A stretch of 46,990 nt of DNA from Salinisphaeraceae bacterium (lineage in GTDB: Bacteria; Pseudomonadota; Gammaproteobacteria; Nevskiales; Salinisphaeraceae), in the NCBI GenBank assembly GCA_002683405.1, contig NYTH01000014.1:1-46990 (forward strand), in the 5' to 3' direction. Shown here piece after piece: positions 33,454-41,884 of this stretch (position 1 is the first letter of the stretch; every line of letters begins with the position of its first letter). The position numbers and the translations under genes were made by a program. The notes under the pieces are model-generated. The model was not told the origin of the DNA, made no database searches, and saw only the letters and a list, made by a program, of their open reading frames with translations.

Positions 33454-33644
33454 CGTCTAATGCCTGACTGCTAGATTATGACGGCCCCGCGACGGCCCCG
33501 AGCCGCCTTTGGAAAAACGGGAAAACGACATAAAGAAAAGCGCGTCGTGCGAGCGCGCAATTATTATTGAATAACGCTTTCGGGAAGCGGCGCATTCTAT
33601 CATGGCGGCTGGTATTGGGGGCAGTCCGGCGCGGCCGCCGGTTT

Positions 33645-33675
33645 GCTATAGTCGCGGCCTTTCCCATTCGCAGGA
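33645..33675 (+). promoter_or_regulatory. Extended −10 promoter and ribosome site of the mtaD block
   Basis: TGCTATAGT (33644–33652) is an extended −10 element with a TATAGT hexamer, and AGGA (33672–33675) precedes the ATG at 33681 by five bases. No good −35 is visible, which is common with extended −10 promoters. The resulting leader would be about 20–25 nt. Confidence 0.5.
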
Positions 33676-33680
33676 AAAGC

Positions 33681-35006
33681 ATGGCGACACGCGAGGCCGA
33701 CAGCATTCTCTTTGCCCGCTGGATCATCCCGGTCCTGCCGGCCGGCAAGCGGCTCGAAGACCACGCGCTGGTCATTCAGGACGGTCGGATTGCCGACATC
33801 CTGCCGGCCGCGAAGGCTCGACAGCGCTGGACAACCGAACACCCGGTCGACCTGCCCGGACACGCTCTGATTCCCGGCCTGGTCAACGCGCACACCCACG
33901 CGGCCATGAACCTCATGCGGGGGCTGGCCGACGACCTGCCGCTGATGATCTGGCTGCAGGAGCACATCTGGCCGGCCGAAACCGAGCACATGTCCAGCCA
34001 GTTCGTGATCGACGGCGTCGGCCTGTCGGCGGCGGAAATGATTCGCGGCGGCACCACCTGCTTCAACGACATGTACTTCTTCCCCGACGCCACCGCCCAG
34101 ACGGCCGCGGCCGCCGGCATGCGCTGCAGCGTGGGGATGATCGTGCTCGACTTCCCCACCGTCTGGGCCGGCAATGCGCATGAGTACATCGACAAGGGCT
34201 TGGCCATTCGTGACCGCTATCGCGACCATCCGCTGATCGACACGATGTTCGCGCCGCATGCGCCCTACACCGTCTCGGACGAGCCGCTACGCAAGCTGCG
34301 CATGCTGGCCGACGAAATGGACCTGCGGGTGCACATGCACGTGCACGAGACCGCCTTCGAGGTGGACACGGCCGTCAAGGACAGCGGCCGGCGGCCCCTG
34401 GCCCGGCTGCAGGAACTCGGCCTGGTCAATCCCAACCTGCTGGCCGTACACATGACCCAGCTCGACGAGGCCGAGATCGCGCTGTGCGCGGAGCACGGCG
34501 TCAGCGTCATCCACTGTCCCGAATCGAACATGAAGCTGGCCAGCGGCATCTGCCCCACCGCCGCCCTGCTTGCGGCCGGCGTAAACGTGGCGCTGGGCAC
34601 CGACGGCGCGGCGTCCAACAACGATGTGGACATGTTCGGCGAAATGCGCAGCGCCGCCCTGCTGGGCAAGGTGGGCAGCGGCGATGCGGCCGCGCTACCG
34701 GCCGCGGCCGTGCTGCAGATGGCCACCCTGAACGGCGCCCGCGCGCTGGGCCTGGAGGACGACATCGGCTCGCTGGAAACGGGCAAGAGCGCCGATCTGT
34801 GCGCCATCAATCTGGATACGCCGGAAACCCGGCCAGTCTACGACCCCATCTCGCAGATCGTCTACGCCGCCGGCCGCGAGCAGGTGACCGACGTCTGGGT
34901 CGCCGGCAAGCAGCTCATGGCCAGCCGCCAGCTCAAAACGCTCGACAGCGACCGACTCGCCCGGACGGCCGAAGACTGGCGCACCCGCCTGGCCGGCAAA
35001 CACTGA
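33681..35006 (+). CDS. mtaD: 5-methylthioadenosine/S-adenosylhomocysteine deaminase
   Basis: An amidohydrolase of 441 residues. Metal and catalytic motifs are in order: HTHAAMNLMRG near residue 70, GGTTCFNDMYF, APHAPYTVSDE, HMHVHET, and GTDGAASNNDVDMF with the late metal Asp. These fit the MTA/SAH deaminase (MtaD) branch, which converts methylthioadenosine to methylthioinosine for salvage. In Pseudomonas the orthologue lies beside ubiG and near gyrA, as here; the methionine-salvage gene mtnA I would expect nearby is not in the window. The start at 33681 has AGGA at good spacing. Confidence 0.93.
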   Translation: MATREADSILFARWIIPVLPAGKRLEDHALVIQDGRIADILPAAKARQRWTTEHPVDLPGHALIPGLVNAHTHAAMNLMRGLADDLPLMIWLQEHIWPAETEHMSSQFVIDGVGLSAAEMIRGGTTCFNDMYFFPDATAQTAAAAGMRCSVGMIVLDFPTVWAGNAHEYIDKGLAIRDRYRDHPLIDTMFAPHAPYTVSDEPLRKLRMLADEMDLRVHMHVHETAFEVDTAVKDSGRRPLARLQELGLVNPNLLAVHMTQLDEAEIALCAEHGVSVIHCPESNMKLASGICPTAALLAAGVNVALGTDGAASNNDVDMFGEMRSAALLGKVGSGDAAALPAAAVLQMATLNGARALGLEDDIGSLETGKSADLCAINLDTPETRPVYDPISQIVYAAGREQVTDVWVAGKQLMASRQLKTLDSDRLARTAEDWRTRLAGKH

Positions 35007-35027
35007 CCCACTATCACGAAACGCAGC

Positions 35028-35729
35028 ATGACTCAGAGCAACGCGCAGCAGGACGAACTCGGCAAATTCGCGGCCCTGGCCGACCGCTGGTGGCAGCCGG
35101 ACGGTGAAATGCGGCCGCTGCACGACATCAACCCCGCGCGGCTGCGCTTCGTGAACGAGCGCGCGCCCCTGCGCGATCAGCAGGTGCTCGATGTGGGCTG
35201 CGGTGCGGGCATCCTGTCCGAGGCCATGGCCGACATCGGAGCGCAGGTCACCGGCATCGACCTGGCCGACGAACTGCTGACCGCCGGCCGCCGCCACGCC
35301 GAAGAACAGGGTGTGGCGGTAGATTACCGCTGCATCAGCACCCGCGATCTCGCCGCCGAGGCCACGGGCCGTTACGACGTGGTGACCTGCATGGAAATGC
35401 TGGAGCACGTGCCCGAGCCGCAGGCCATCGTGGATGATTGCGCCCGCCTGGTGAAACCCGGCGGCGCCGTGTTCTTTTCCACCATCAACCGCAACGCCAT
35501 GGCCTGGGCGCTGGCGATTGCCGGGGCCGAGTACATTCTGGGGCTGCTGCCCAGGGGCACCCACGACTATGCCAAGCTGATCAAGCCCTCCGAACTCGGT
35601 CACTGGGCGCGCCAGTCCGGTCTGACCGTCAAGCAGGTCACCGGCCTGCACTACAATCCGCTGCTCCGCTCCGCCCGCATCGGCGGCCGGCCGGACGTGA
35701 ACTATCTGATGTACTGCGTGCGCGACTGA
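35028..35729 (+). CDS. ubiG: Ubiquinone biosynthesis O-methyltransferase UbiG
   Basis: UbiG performs both O-methylations in ubiquinone synthesis. The 233-residue class I SAM methyltransferase shows ADRWWQPDGEMRPLHDINP, which is characteristic of UbiG. The SAM motif VLDVGCGAGILSEAMA starts near residue 53, followed by GIDLADELL, DVVTCMEMLEHVPEP and LVKPGGAVFFSTINRN, and the LPRGTHDYAKLIKPSEL segment that contacts membrane lipid in E. coli. It starts 21 bp after mtaD and is followed 24 bp later by mupP. Confidence 0.97.
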   Translation: MTQSNAQQDELGKFAALADRWWQPDGEMRPLHDINPARLRFVNERAPLRDQQVLDVGCGAGILSEAMADIGAQVTGIDLADELLTAGRRHAEEQGVAVDYRCISTRDLAAEATGRYDVVTCMEMLEHVPEPQAIVDDCARLVKPGGAVFFSTINRNAMAWALAIAGAEYILGLLPRGTHDYAKLIKPSELGHWARQSGLTVKQVTGLHYNPLLRSARIGGRPDVNYLMYCVRD

Positions 35730-35753
35730 GCGCCGCGCCCGACTGGAAACCCC

Positions 35754-36431
35754 ATGATGAATGGCAAACCCGCCGCGGTCCTGCTGGACCTGGACGGCAC
35801 GCTCCTGGACACCGCCCCCGATTTGATCGCGGCCGTCAACGTTCTGCAAGCCGAGCGCGGCATGCCCGCATCGCCGCTGGAAGAGCTGCGGCACCTGGCC
35901 TCCTGGGGCGCCAGGGGCATGCTGGCCGGCGCGATGGACCTGCACCCGGGCGACGATGACTACGAGCACCATCGCGTGCGCTTCATTGATCTGTACAGCG
36001 CCAACATGACCGAACACAGCGCCCCCTTCGAGGGCATGCGCGAGCTCTTCCCGCGGCTGGCGGACAAGGGCATTGTCTGGGGGGTGGTGACCAACAAGTA
36101 CGAGCGGCTGGCCGTGCCGCTGATGGAAGCCATGGCCTTCGACCCGCCCCCGGTCTGCGTGGTCGGCGGCGATTCCGCCGGCAAGCCCAAGCCCGACCCC
36201 GCGCCGCTGTACCTGGCCTGTGAACGGGCCGGACTGGAACCGGCGCAGTGCATCTACGTGGGTGATTCGGACCGCGACATCACGGCCGGCCGCGCCGCCG
36301 GCATGTTCACCATTGCCGCGGCCTACGGCTACATTTCGGCCGACGACGACATCGCCGCCTGGAAGGCAGACGCCGTGGTACACAGCGCCGCGGAAATGGA
36401 AGCGGTCATCAACGGATTGTGCGATGCGTGA
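35754..36431 (+). CDS. mupP: N-acetylmuramic acid 6-phosphate phosphatase MupP (Gph-like HAD phosphatase)
   Basis: A haloacid-dehalogenase phosphatase of 225 residues. Motif I is LLDLDGTLLDTAPD (nucleophile Asp near residue 12), motif II is VVTNK, the conserved lysine is in GKPKPDP, and motif III/IV is YVGDSDRDITAGRAAGM. Family annotation is usually phosphoglycolate phosphatase. The context ubiG–(this gene)–yciK is the one in which MupP of Pseudomonas putida was identified, an enzyme of the AmgK–MurU peptidoglycan recycling route. I favour mupP on context; no other recycling gene is in the window. Its end overlaps yciK by 8 bp. Confidence 0.85.
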   Translation: MMNGKPAAVLLDLDGTLLDTAPDLIAAVNVLQAERGMPASPLEELRHLASWGARGMLAGAMDLHPGDDDYEHHRVRFIDLYSANMTEHSAPFEGMRELFPRLADKGIVWGVVTNKYERLAVPLMEAMAFDPPPVCVVGGDSAGKPKPDPAPLYLACERAGLEPAQCIYVGDSDRDITAGRAAGMFTIAAAYGYISADDDIAAWKADAVVHSAAEMEAVINGLCDA

Positions 36432-37167
36432 ACAGCCTGACCTCAGCGGCCGCACCCTGCTGATCACCGGCGCGGGTGGCGGCGTGGGCACGGGCACCGC
36501 CGTGGCCGCCGCGCGCGCGGGCGCCGAAGTGATTCTCTGCGGCAAGAACATGAAGAAGCTCGAGCGCTGCTACGACGCCGTCAGCGCCGCCGGCGGGCCG
36601 GAACCGGCGCTGTTTCCGCTGCACCTGAGCAAGGCCGGCGCCGACGACTACCGCAAGCTGGTCGAGGGTATCCAGACCGACTGCGGCAAGCTCGATGGCA
36701 TTGTTCATGCGGCCGCCCGCTTCGAAGGGCTGCGGCCGTTGTCCGAATTCAGCCTCGAGGAATGGCAGCGCACGCTGCACGTCAACCTGACGGCGGCATT
36801 CGTCATCACCCAGGCCTGTCTGCCGCTGCTGCGGGGCTCGGGGGATGCGTCGGTTGTCTTCCTGTCCGATCAGGTGGGTCGCAGACCCGCGGCTTTCTGG
36901 GGCGGTTACGCGGCCGCCAAGGCAGGCCTGGAGGCACTGGTGCACATGCTGATGGCCGAGAACAGCCGGCCGGAGAGTCTGCGCTATTACTCGGTCGACC
37001 CCGGGCCGCTGCAGACCGACCTTCGCCAGCGGGCGTTTCCCAACGACGACCCGGACGCCCGCCCCGTCGAGGCGCTTGCGCCCTTTCTCGTCAGCCTGCT
37101 CGCCCCGGGCGGGTACGACGGCGACGCCACCCGGTTCGGCCCCGAGGACATCTACCCGGCAGCCTGA
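36424..37167 (+). CDS. yciK: YciK-like short-chain dehydrogenase/reductase
   Basis: A classical SDR of 247 residues. The cofactor motif is LLITGAGGGVGTGTA near the N-terminus; the usual Ile-Gly ending reads Val-Gly. The NNAG-equivalent is VHAAARF, Asn is in HVNLTAAFV, and the catalytic YxxxK is YAAAK (GGYAAAKAGLEALV). The PGPLQTDLRQRAFP loop and the final GPEDIYPAA fit YciK of enterobacteria and pseudomonads, whose substrate is unknown. It overlaps mupP by 8 bp, so the two are probably translationally coupled. The gene ends at a repeat island, converging on rluB. Confidence 0.9.
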   Translation: MREQPDLSGRTLLITGAGGGVGTGTAVAAARAGAEVILCGKNMKKLERCYDAVSAAGGPEPALFPLHLSKAGADDYRKLVEGIQTDCGKLDGIVHAAARFEGLRPLSEFSLEEWQRTLHVNLTAAFVITQACLPLLRGSGDASVVFLSDQVGRRPAAFWGGYAAAKAGLEALVHMLMAENSRPESLRYYSVDPGPLQTDLRQRAFPNDDPDARPVEALAPFLVSLLAPGGYDGDATRFGPEDIYPAA

Positions 37168-37764
37168 CCGGCCCGTCGGCAGACCGAACGCAGCAGCCGC
37201 CGGATTACGGGCTTCGCCCTCCATCCGGCCTACAACGCGAACCGCCTGTAGGCCGGATGCAGCGCATCGGAATCCGGCGCAAGACCCCAGCAGAATTACG
37301 GGGAAATCTGGAAGCGACCTTGTTAAAAGACTCGGCCCGCCGCCGCATTTCGGGCTTTGCCCTTCATCCAGCCTACAGCGCAGGCGTCCGGCAATCCCGT
37401 TCGGCCGGGCTTCGACAGGCTCAGCCCGAACGGGCAGACGAGGCGTCCCGACCCCGGCAATACACTTAAACCGTTCCCCCTGAGCTTGTCGAAGGGAGCC
37501 TGTCGAAGGGCGCTCGTCGCAGGACGGATTCCATCTGGCCTCATTCGGCCTACGGAATTCTTCCCGTAGGCCGGAAGGAGCGCGCAGCGCGGATTCCGGC
37601 GCTGGCCGGGTTTTCCGTCACGCCGAGCCTTCGTTTGGTTCGGACTTCGACTTCGCTCAGCCCGAACGGCTGGTGGGCCCGCGAACCTGCCTGTGCCAGA
37701 AAACCGTTCACCCTGAGCCTGTCGAAGGGAGCCCGTCGAACGGCATTGGGCCCATAGGCGGTGC
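37168..37764. repeat. Repeat island 5 between convergent yciK and rluB
   Basis: This 597-bp stretch has at least four A repeats (about 37411, 37470, 37645 and 37704) and several B repeats (37200–37230, 37249–37278, 37350–37376 and 37566–37600). Some B copies are degenerate or carry a different loop, such as GGGCTTCGCCCTCC. At 37470–37506 two A heads are joined, as in islands 2 and 3. I see no clear island-wide duplication here, unlike islands 1–4. No credible ORF or RNA gene is visible. Confidence 0.88.
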
Positions 37765-38505
37765 CTAGCGCTTCAAACCCACCGCCTGCGCCAGCGCGCT
37801 GACCTGTACCGGCGTCATTTCCTGGTAGCGGCCGGCCTTGATGCCGCCGGGCAGCGGCACCGGCCCAAAGCGCACCCGAACCAGCCGGCTGACTTCCACG
37901 CCCTGCGAGGCCCACAAACGCCGGACCAGCCGGTAGCGGCCTTCGCGAAGAATCACGTTGAACCACTGGTTGGTGCCCTTGCCGCCGGCCACCGTAATCT
38001 GATCGAAGCAGCCGGGGCCGTCCTCGAGCTCCACGCCGTTGACCAGGCGCTCGAGCATGGCGTCATCCACCGCGCCGTGCACACGCACGGCGTATTCCCG
38101 CTCCAGCTCGTAGCTGGGATGCTCCAGCCGGCGCTTGAGTTCGCCGTCGGTGGTCATGAGCAGCAGACCCGACGTATTGATATCCAGCCGTCCGACCGCC
38201 AGCCAGCGACCGGTTTTCAGGTAGGGCAGCCCCCGGAAAACGGTCTGCCGGCCTTCGGGATCCTTCTTGGTGACGATCTGATCCGAATGCTTCTTGTACA
38301 TGAGCACGCGACAGGGCAGCGATTCCGCCGTCGCCAGTCGCACTGCCCGCCCATCCACCGTGACGCGATCGCTGGCGGTGGCCTTGTCGCCCAGACTGGC
38401 GGTACGGCCGTTCACGGCCACGCGACCCGCCTCGATCCAGCCCTCGATTTCCCGCCGGGACCCCATCCCGGCGTTGGCGATCAGTTTCTGCAGGCGTTCG
38501 GGCAT
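37765..38505 (-). CDS. rluB: 23S rRNA pseudouridine(2605) synthase RluB
   Basis: This enzyme makes Ψ2605 in 23S rRNA. The 246-residue protein has an N-terminal S4 domain (MPERLQKLIANAGMGSRREIEGWIEAGRVAVNG) and the RsuA/RluB catalytic domain with the nucleophile Asp in GRLDINTSGLLL (near residue 108), followed by REYAVRVHG and LREGRYRLVRRLW. It is shorter than E. coli RluB because the long basic C-terminal extension is missing; RsuA/RluE specificity therefore cannot be fully excluded. The scpB neighbour supports RluB. The start at 38505 is 5 bp after the scpB stop; the longer frame to 38802 overlaps scpB. Confidence 0.92.
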   Translation of the reverse strand: MPERLQKLIANAGMGSRREIEGWIEAGRVAVNGRTASLGDKATASDRVTVDGRAVRLATAESLPCRVLMYKKHSDQIVTKKDPEGRQTVFRGLPYLKTGRWLAVGRLDINTSGLLLMTTDGELKRRLEHPSYELEREYAVRVHGAVDDAMLERLVNGVELEDGPGCFDQITVAGGKGTNQWFNVILREGRYRLVRRLWASQGVEVSRLVRVRFGPVPLPGGIKAGRYQEMTPVQVSALAQAVGLKR

Positions 38506-38510
38506 ACGCG

Positions 38511-39206
38511 TCAGTGCAGGCTGTCGGAGGGCGGCTCGTCGGCCTCGACCGGCGCGTCTCCCGGCGCATCCGCGTTGCCTAAGTCGTCTTCGGCGGTTGC
38601 CTCGGGCCGCGGCTCGGCGCCCTCGCCACTGTCCGCCCGCAGGCGCGCCATGGCCTCGTCGAGCTGGTCGAGATCCTTGAGCTCGGGCAGGGTCGGCAGC
38701 TGCTCCAGCGACTTGAGGTTGAAGTCGTCGAGAAACTGGCGCGTCGTGCCGAACAGCGCCGGCCGCCCGGGCACCTCGCGGTAGCCGACGATACGCACCC
38801 ACTCGCGCTCGAGCAGGGTCTTGACGATGTTGCTGGACACCGCGACGCCGCGCACCTGCTCGATTTCGCCGCGCGAGATCGGCTGGCGATAGACAATCAG
38901 CGCAAGCGTTTCCAGCAGCGCCCGCGTCAGGCGCGGCGGTTTCTCCTCCCAGAGCTTGCCGATCAGCCCGGCGTAGTCACTGCGGACCTGGTAGCGCCAG
39001 CCGCCCGCCACCTCGACCAGCGCCGCGGCGCGGCCTTCGCTCTCTGCGGTCAGCGCGTCCAGGGCCACGCGCACGGCCTTGCGGTCGGGCGCGCCCGACT
39101 CGGCCAGCAGACCCACGATACGGTCAATGCTCAGCGGACCGTCGGCGGCCATGAGCAGGGCCTCCACGCAGCGGAGCACGGATTCGTTGATTGTCTGTTC
39201 AGTCAT
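38511..39206 (-). CDS. scpB: Segregation and condensation protein ScpB
   Basis: ScpB is the winged-helix partner that, with ScpA, bridges SMC heads. The 231-residue protein has two winged-helix domains (about 5–80 and 90–165), with the conserved TRALLETLALIVYRQPISRGEIEQVRGV and GRPALFGTTRQFLDDFNL stretches. An acidic, Ala/Pro-rich tail from about 190 looks disordered. It overlaps scpA by 8 bp. Gammaproteobacteria that carry scpAB normally have an SMC protein elsewhere instead of, or beside, MukBEF. Confidence 0.96.
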   Translation of the reverse strand: MTEQTINESVLRCVEALLMAADGPLSIDRIVGLLAESGAPDRKAVRVALDALTAESEGRAAALVEVAGGWRYQVRSDYAGLIGKLWEEKPPRLTRALLETLALIVYRQPISRGEIEQVRGVAVSSNIVKTLLEREWVRIVGYREVPGRPALFGTTRQFLDDFNLKSLEQLPTLPELKDLDQLDEAMARLRADSGEGAEPRPEATAEDDLGNADAPGDAPVEADEPPSDSLH

Positions 39207-40038
39207 CCAGTATCACGTCCTGCGAGCCCTGCCGGTCGTCCCGGGCGCGCGCCACCATCAGCTGTATGGGGGCGAAGGGCTCGCTCTGCACGATTTCGGT
39301 CATGGCCTCGCGGGTGAGCTCGAGAATGGCGATGAAGCTCACGACCACGCCCAGCCGGCCCTCTTTCGGATCGAACAGCGCGCTGAAGGGCAGCGAGCCG
39401 CCGTCCTGAAGCCGATCGAGGATGGCACTCATCCGGGCCCGCACCGACAGCGGCTCGCGCTGGATCTGGTGGCTGGTGAACAGCTCGGCGCGGAGCATGA
39501 CGTCGCGAAAGGCGATGAGCAGTTCCTTGAGTTCGGGCTGCGGTAGCGGCACGTCGATATCCACGCGCTCGGGCTTGATCTGCACCGGCGTGATATCGCG
39601 GCCCACGCGCGGCAACTCGTCGAGGTTTTCCGAGGCCTGCTTGAAGCGCTCGTATTCCTGCAGTCGGCGGACCAGCTCGGCCCGGGGATCCGCGCCCTCC
39701 TCCTCTTCCGGGTCGGGCCGCGGCAGCAGCATGCGCGACTTGATCTCGGCCAGCATGGCGGCCATGAGCAGATATTCGCCGGCCAGCTCGATTTCCAGCA
39801 GCTGCATGGCGTCGATATAGGCCATGTACTGCTCGGTGATGAGCTGCACGGGTATATCCAGGATATCGAGATTCTGGCGCCGGATCAGGTACAGCAGCAG
39901 GTCCAGCGGCCCCTCGAAGGCCTCAAGAATGACGCGCAGGGCATCCGGCGGGATGTACAGATCATCCGGCAGTTTCTCCAGCCGCTCACCGCGGACCCGG
40001 GGGTACTCGGGGGCGTCGAATTGGACGTTTTCCTCCAC
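39199..40038 (-). CDS. scpA: Segregation and condensation protein ScpA
   Basis: ScpA is the kleisin subunit of the SMC complex. The 279-residue protein has the N-terminal kleisin helix region (AFEGPLDLLLYLIRRQNLDILDIPV), AGEYLLMAAMLAEIKSRMLLP, a charged linker (DPEEEEGADPRAELVRRL) and a C-terminal winged helix (VVSFIAILELTREAMTEIVQSEPFAPIQL). I placed the start at a GTG (40038), because trpS ends at 40055 and the N-terminal extension in the same frame lies antisense-like within trpS. No good ribosome site precedes it, so the first residues are uncertain. It is followed by scpB with an 8-bp overlap. Confidence 0.93.
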   Translation of the reverse strand: MEENVQFDAPEYPRVRGERLEKLPDDLYIPPDALRVILEAFEGPLDLLLYLIRRQNLDILDIPVQLITEQYMAYIDAMQLLEIELAGEYLLMAAMLAEIKSRMLLPRPDPEEEEGADPRAELVRRLQEYERFKQASENLDELPRVGRDITPVQIKPERVDIDVPLPQPELKELLIAFRDVMLRAELFTSHQIQREPLSVRARMSAILDRLQDGGSLPFSALFDPKEGRLGVVVSFIAILELTREAMTEIVQSEPFAPIQLMVARARDDRQGSQDVILDD

Positions 40039-40054
40039 GGGACGGGTTGCCGCG

Positions 40055-41077
40055 TCAGCCCGCGGGCTTGAGAAAGCCGAGCGCGTCGTAGACCCGCTCC
40101 AGCGTCGGCGCAGCGCGCTCGCGGGCCTTGTCGGCGCCCCGGGCCAGCAGGGCATCCAGCTCGGCGCGATCGTCCCGGTACTGGTGATACCGCGTCTGCA
40201 GCGGCTCGAGAAAGGCGATAACCGCCTCGGCCAGGTCGCCCTTGAGCTTGCCGTAGCCGCCGCCGGCAAAGTGCGCCTCGGCCTGGGCGATGCTGCAGCC
40301 CGTCACGGCCGAATACATGCTCAGCAGGTTGGACACGCCCGGTTTGGCGGCCTCGTCGAAACGTACTTCCCCGTCCGAATCGGTCACGGCCCGCTTGATC
40401 TTGCGCTCCACGCGCTTGGGCTCATCGAGCAGCGCAATGTAGTTGGTTTCCGTGCTGTCGGACTTGGACATCTTCGCCGTGGGTTCCTGCAGGCTCATGA
40501 TGCGCGCGCCCACCTCCGGAATGAACGGCTCGGGCACGGTGAACACGTCGGCGTCGTGCCGGGTGTTGAACCGCTGCGCCAGGTCGCGCGCCAGTTCCAG
40601 ATGCTGCTTTTGATCGTTGCCCACCGGCACCGCGTTGGCCTGGTAGATCAGGATATCGGCGGCCATGAGCACGGGGTAGTCGAACAGGCCCGCGTTGATG
40701 TTTTCCGCGTGGCGGGCGGACTTGTCCTTGTACTGCGTCTGGCGATTGAGCTCACCCATGGCCGTGTAGCAGTTCAGCACCCAGGCCAGCTGGCTGTGCG
40801 CCGGCACGTGTGACTGGACGAACAGCGTGGATTTTTCCGGGTCCAGCCCACAGGCCAGATACAGGCAGATGAATTCGTAGCAGCGCTCGCGCAGCTCGGC
40901 CGGATCCTGCTGCACCGTAATCGAATGCAGGTCGACCAGCGTGTACAGGCAGTCGTAGTCATCCTGCATGGCAACCCAGTTCTTGAGCGCGCCGATGTAG
41001 TTGCCCAGCGTCAGCCGGCCGGAGGGCTGGATGCCACTGAGCACCACGGGTTTGCCGGTAGCGGTCTTGCCAGGCAC
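40055..41077 (-). CDS. trpS: Tryptophan–tRNA ligase
   Basis: A class I aminoacyl-tRNA synthetase of 340 residues, close to the E. coli length. The HIGH-equivalent is in [18 protein letters not shown] near the N-terminus, tryptophan-binding elements include [12 protein letters not shown], and the KMSKS motif is exact (TAKMSKSDS). The start is GTG at 41077, with GGAG six bases upstream, giving [11 protein letters not shown]. It is the first gene of a trpS–scpA–scpB–rluB series. A consensus −10 lies 56 bp upstream. Confidence 0.97.
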   Translation of the reverse strand: MPGKTATGKPVVLSGIQPSGRLTLGNYIGALKNWVAMQDDYDCLYTLVDLHSITVQQDPAELRERCYEFICLYLACGLDPEKSTLFVQSHVPAHSQLAWVLNCYTAMGELNRQTQYKDKSARHAENINAGLFDYPVLMAADILIYQANAVPVGNDQKQHLELARDLAQRFNTRHDADVFTVPEPFIPEVGARIMSLQEPTAKMSKSDSTETNYIALLDEPKRVERKIKRAVTDSDGEVRFDEAAKPGVSNLLSMYSAVTGCSIAQAEAHFAGGGYGKLKGDLAEAVIAFLEPLQTRYHQYRDDRAELDALLARGADKARERAAPTLERVYDALGFLKPAG

Positions 41078-41132
41078 GAATTACTCCGCTTTGTCGTTGG
41101 AATGGGAAGCCGGCGGGTGGCCGTCGGCGCGC

Positions 41133-41138
41133 ATTATA
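41133..41138 (-). promoter_or_regulatory. Consensus −10 element upstream of trpS
   Basis: The minus strand reads TATAAT here, an exact match to the sigma-70 −10 hexamer in otherwise GC-rich sequence. It would give a leader of about 48 nt to the trpS GTG. I see no good −35 hexamer at 16–18 bp. Confidence 0.5.
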
Positions 41139-41173
41139 CGGAACCGCCGCCCGGAATTGGCCGGGCTATCCGG

Positions 41174-41800
41174 CTACAGCCCCAGATGATCGACCGGCCC
41201 ACGCCCCTGGCGCAGCAGCCGGGGCGCATCCTGCGTGACATCCAGCACCGTGGTGGGCTCCACGTTGCAGGCCCCGCTGTCCACGATGACGTCCACGTCG
41301 TTGCCGATGCGGCGCATGACCTGCTCGGCTTCCGACAGCGGAATATCGTCGTCGGGCAGCAGCAGGGTGACCGACATCACCGCCGCGCCAAGCCCCTCGG
41401 CGATCGCCGCGGCTGTGGGGTGCTCGGGCACCCGGATGCCGATGGTCTTGCGCTTGGGGTGCCAGACCCAGCGCGGCACTTCGCGGGTGGCGGGCAGCAC
41501 GAAGGTATAGGGCCCGGGCGTCAGCGACTTGAGCAGGCGAAAGCTGCTGTTTTCCACCTTGGCGTAGGTCGATATCTCCGACAGGTCGCGACACAGCAGC
41601 GTGAACAGGTGCTCCTTGCCAAACCCCCGAATCCAGCGAATCCGGTCAATGGCGGCCTTTTCGCCCAGCGCGCAGCCCAGCGCGTAGGAGGAGTCCGTGG
41701 GATAGGCAATGACCGCCCCTTCGCGCAGGCGCCGTACCACCTGCTCGATCAGCCGGGGTTGGGGGTTGTCGGGATGAATGGTGACGACTTCGGCGGTCAT
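41174..41800 (-). CDS. yciO: YciO/Sua5/TsaC-family protein
   Basis: A 208-residue YrdC-fold protein. It has the conserved GAVIAYPTDSSYALGCAL, the GKEHLFTLLCRDLSEIS block (normally K-R-P-L at the nucleotide pocket; here K-E-H-L), LLKSLTPGPYTFVLPAT, and TIGIRVPEHP. Members include threonylcarbamoyladenylate synthases, but YciO-type proteins lack the full K-R-P motif, and their activity is weaker or uncertain. The K-E-H-L sequence argues for YciO rather than TsaC. It is divergent from ispZ with 84 bp between the starts and follows the trpS region on the same strand. Confidence 0.87.
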   Translation of the reverse strand: MTAEVVTIHPDNPQPRLIEQVVRRLREGAVIAYPTDSSYALGCALGEKAAIDRIRWIRGFGKEHLFTLLCRDLSEISTYAKVENSSFRLLKSLTPGPYTFVLPATREVPRWVWHPKRKTIGIRVPEHPTAAAIAEGLGAAVMSVTLLLPDDDIPLSEAEQVMRRIGNDVDVIVDSGACNVEPTTVLDVTQDAPRLLRQGRGPVDHLGL

Positions 41801-41847
41801 GATTCGGATCGCGGGCCGCAATAACGGGCCGGCGTAATGCTGTTCGA

Positions 41848-41884
41848 TTGCGGGGAACCGAGCTCGGGCGGTTACAATTACCGC
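41848..41884 (+). promoter_or_regulatory. Promoter and palindrome just before ispZ
   Basis: TACAAT (41873–41878) lies only six bases before the ATG at 41885, with TTGCGG at 41848–41853 (spacing 19). The hexamer is the centre of an imperfect palindrome, GCGGT-TACAATT-ACCGC (41869–41885). If this −10 is used, transcription would start at or next to the ATG and the mRNA would be leaderless. No ribosome site precedes the ATG. Confidence 0.45.
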
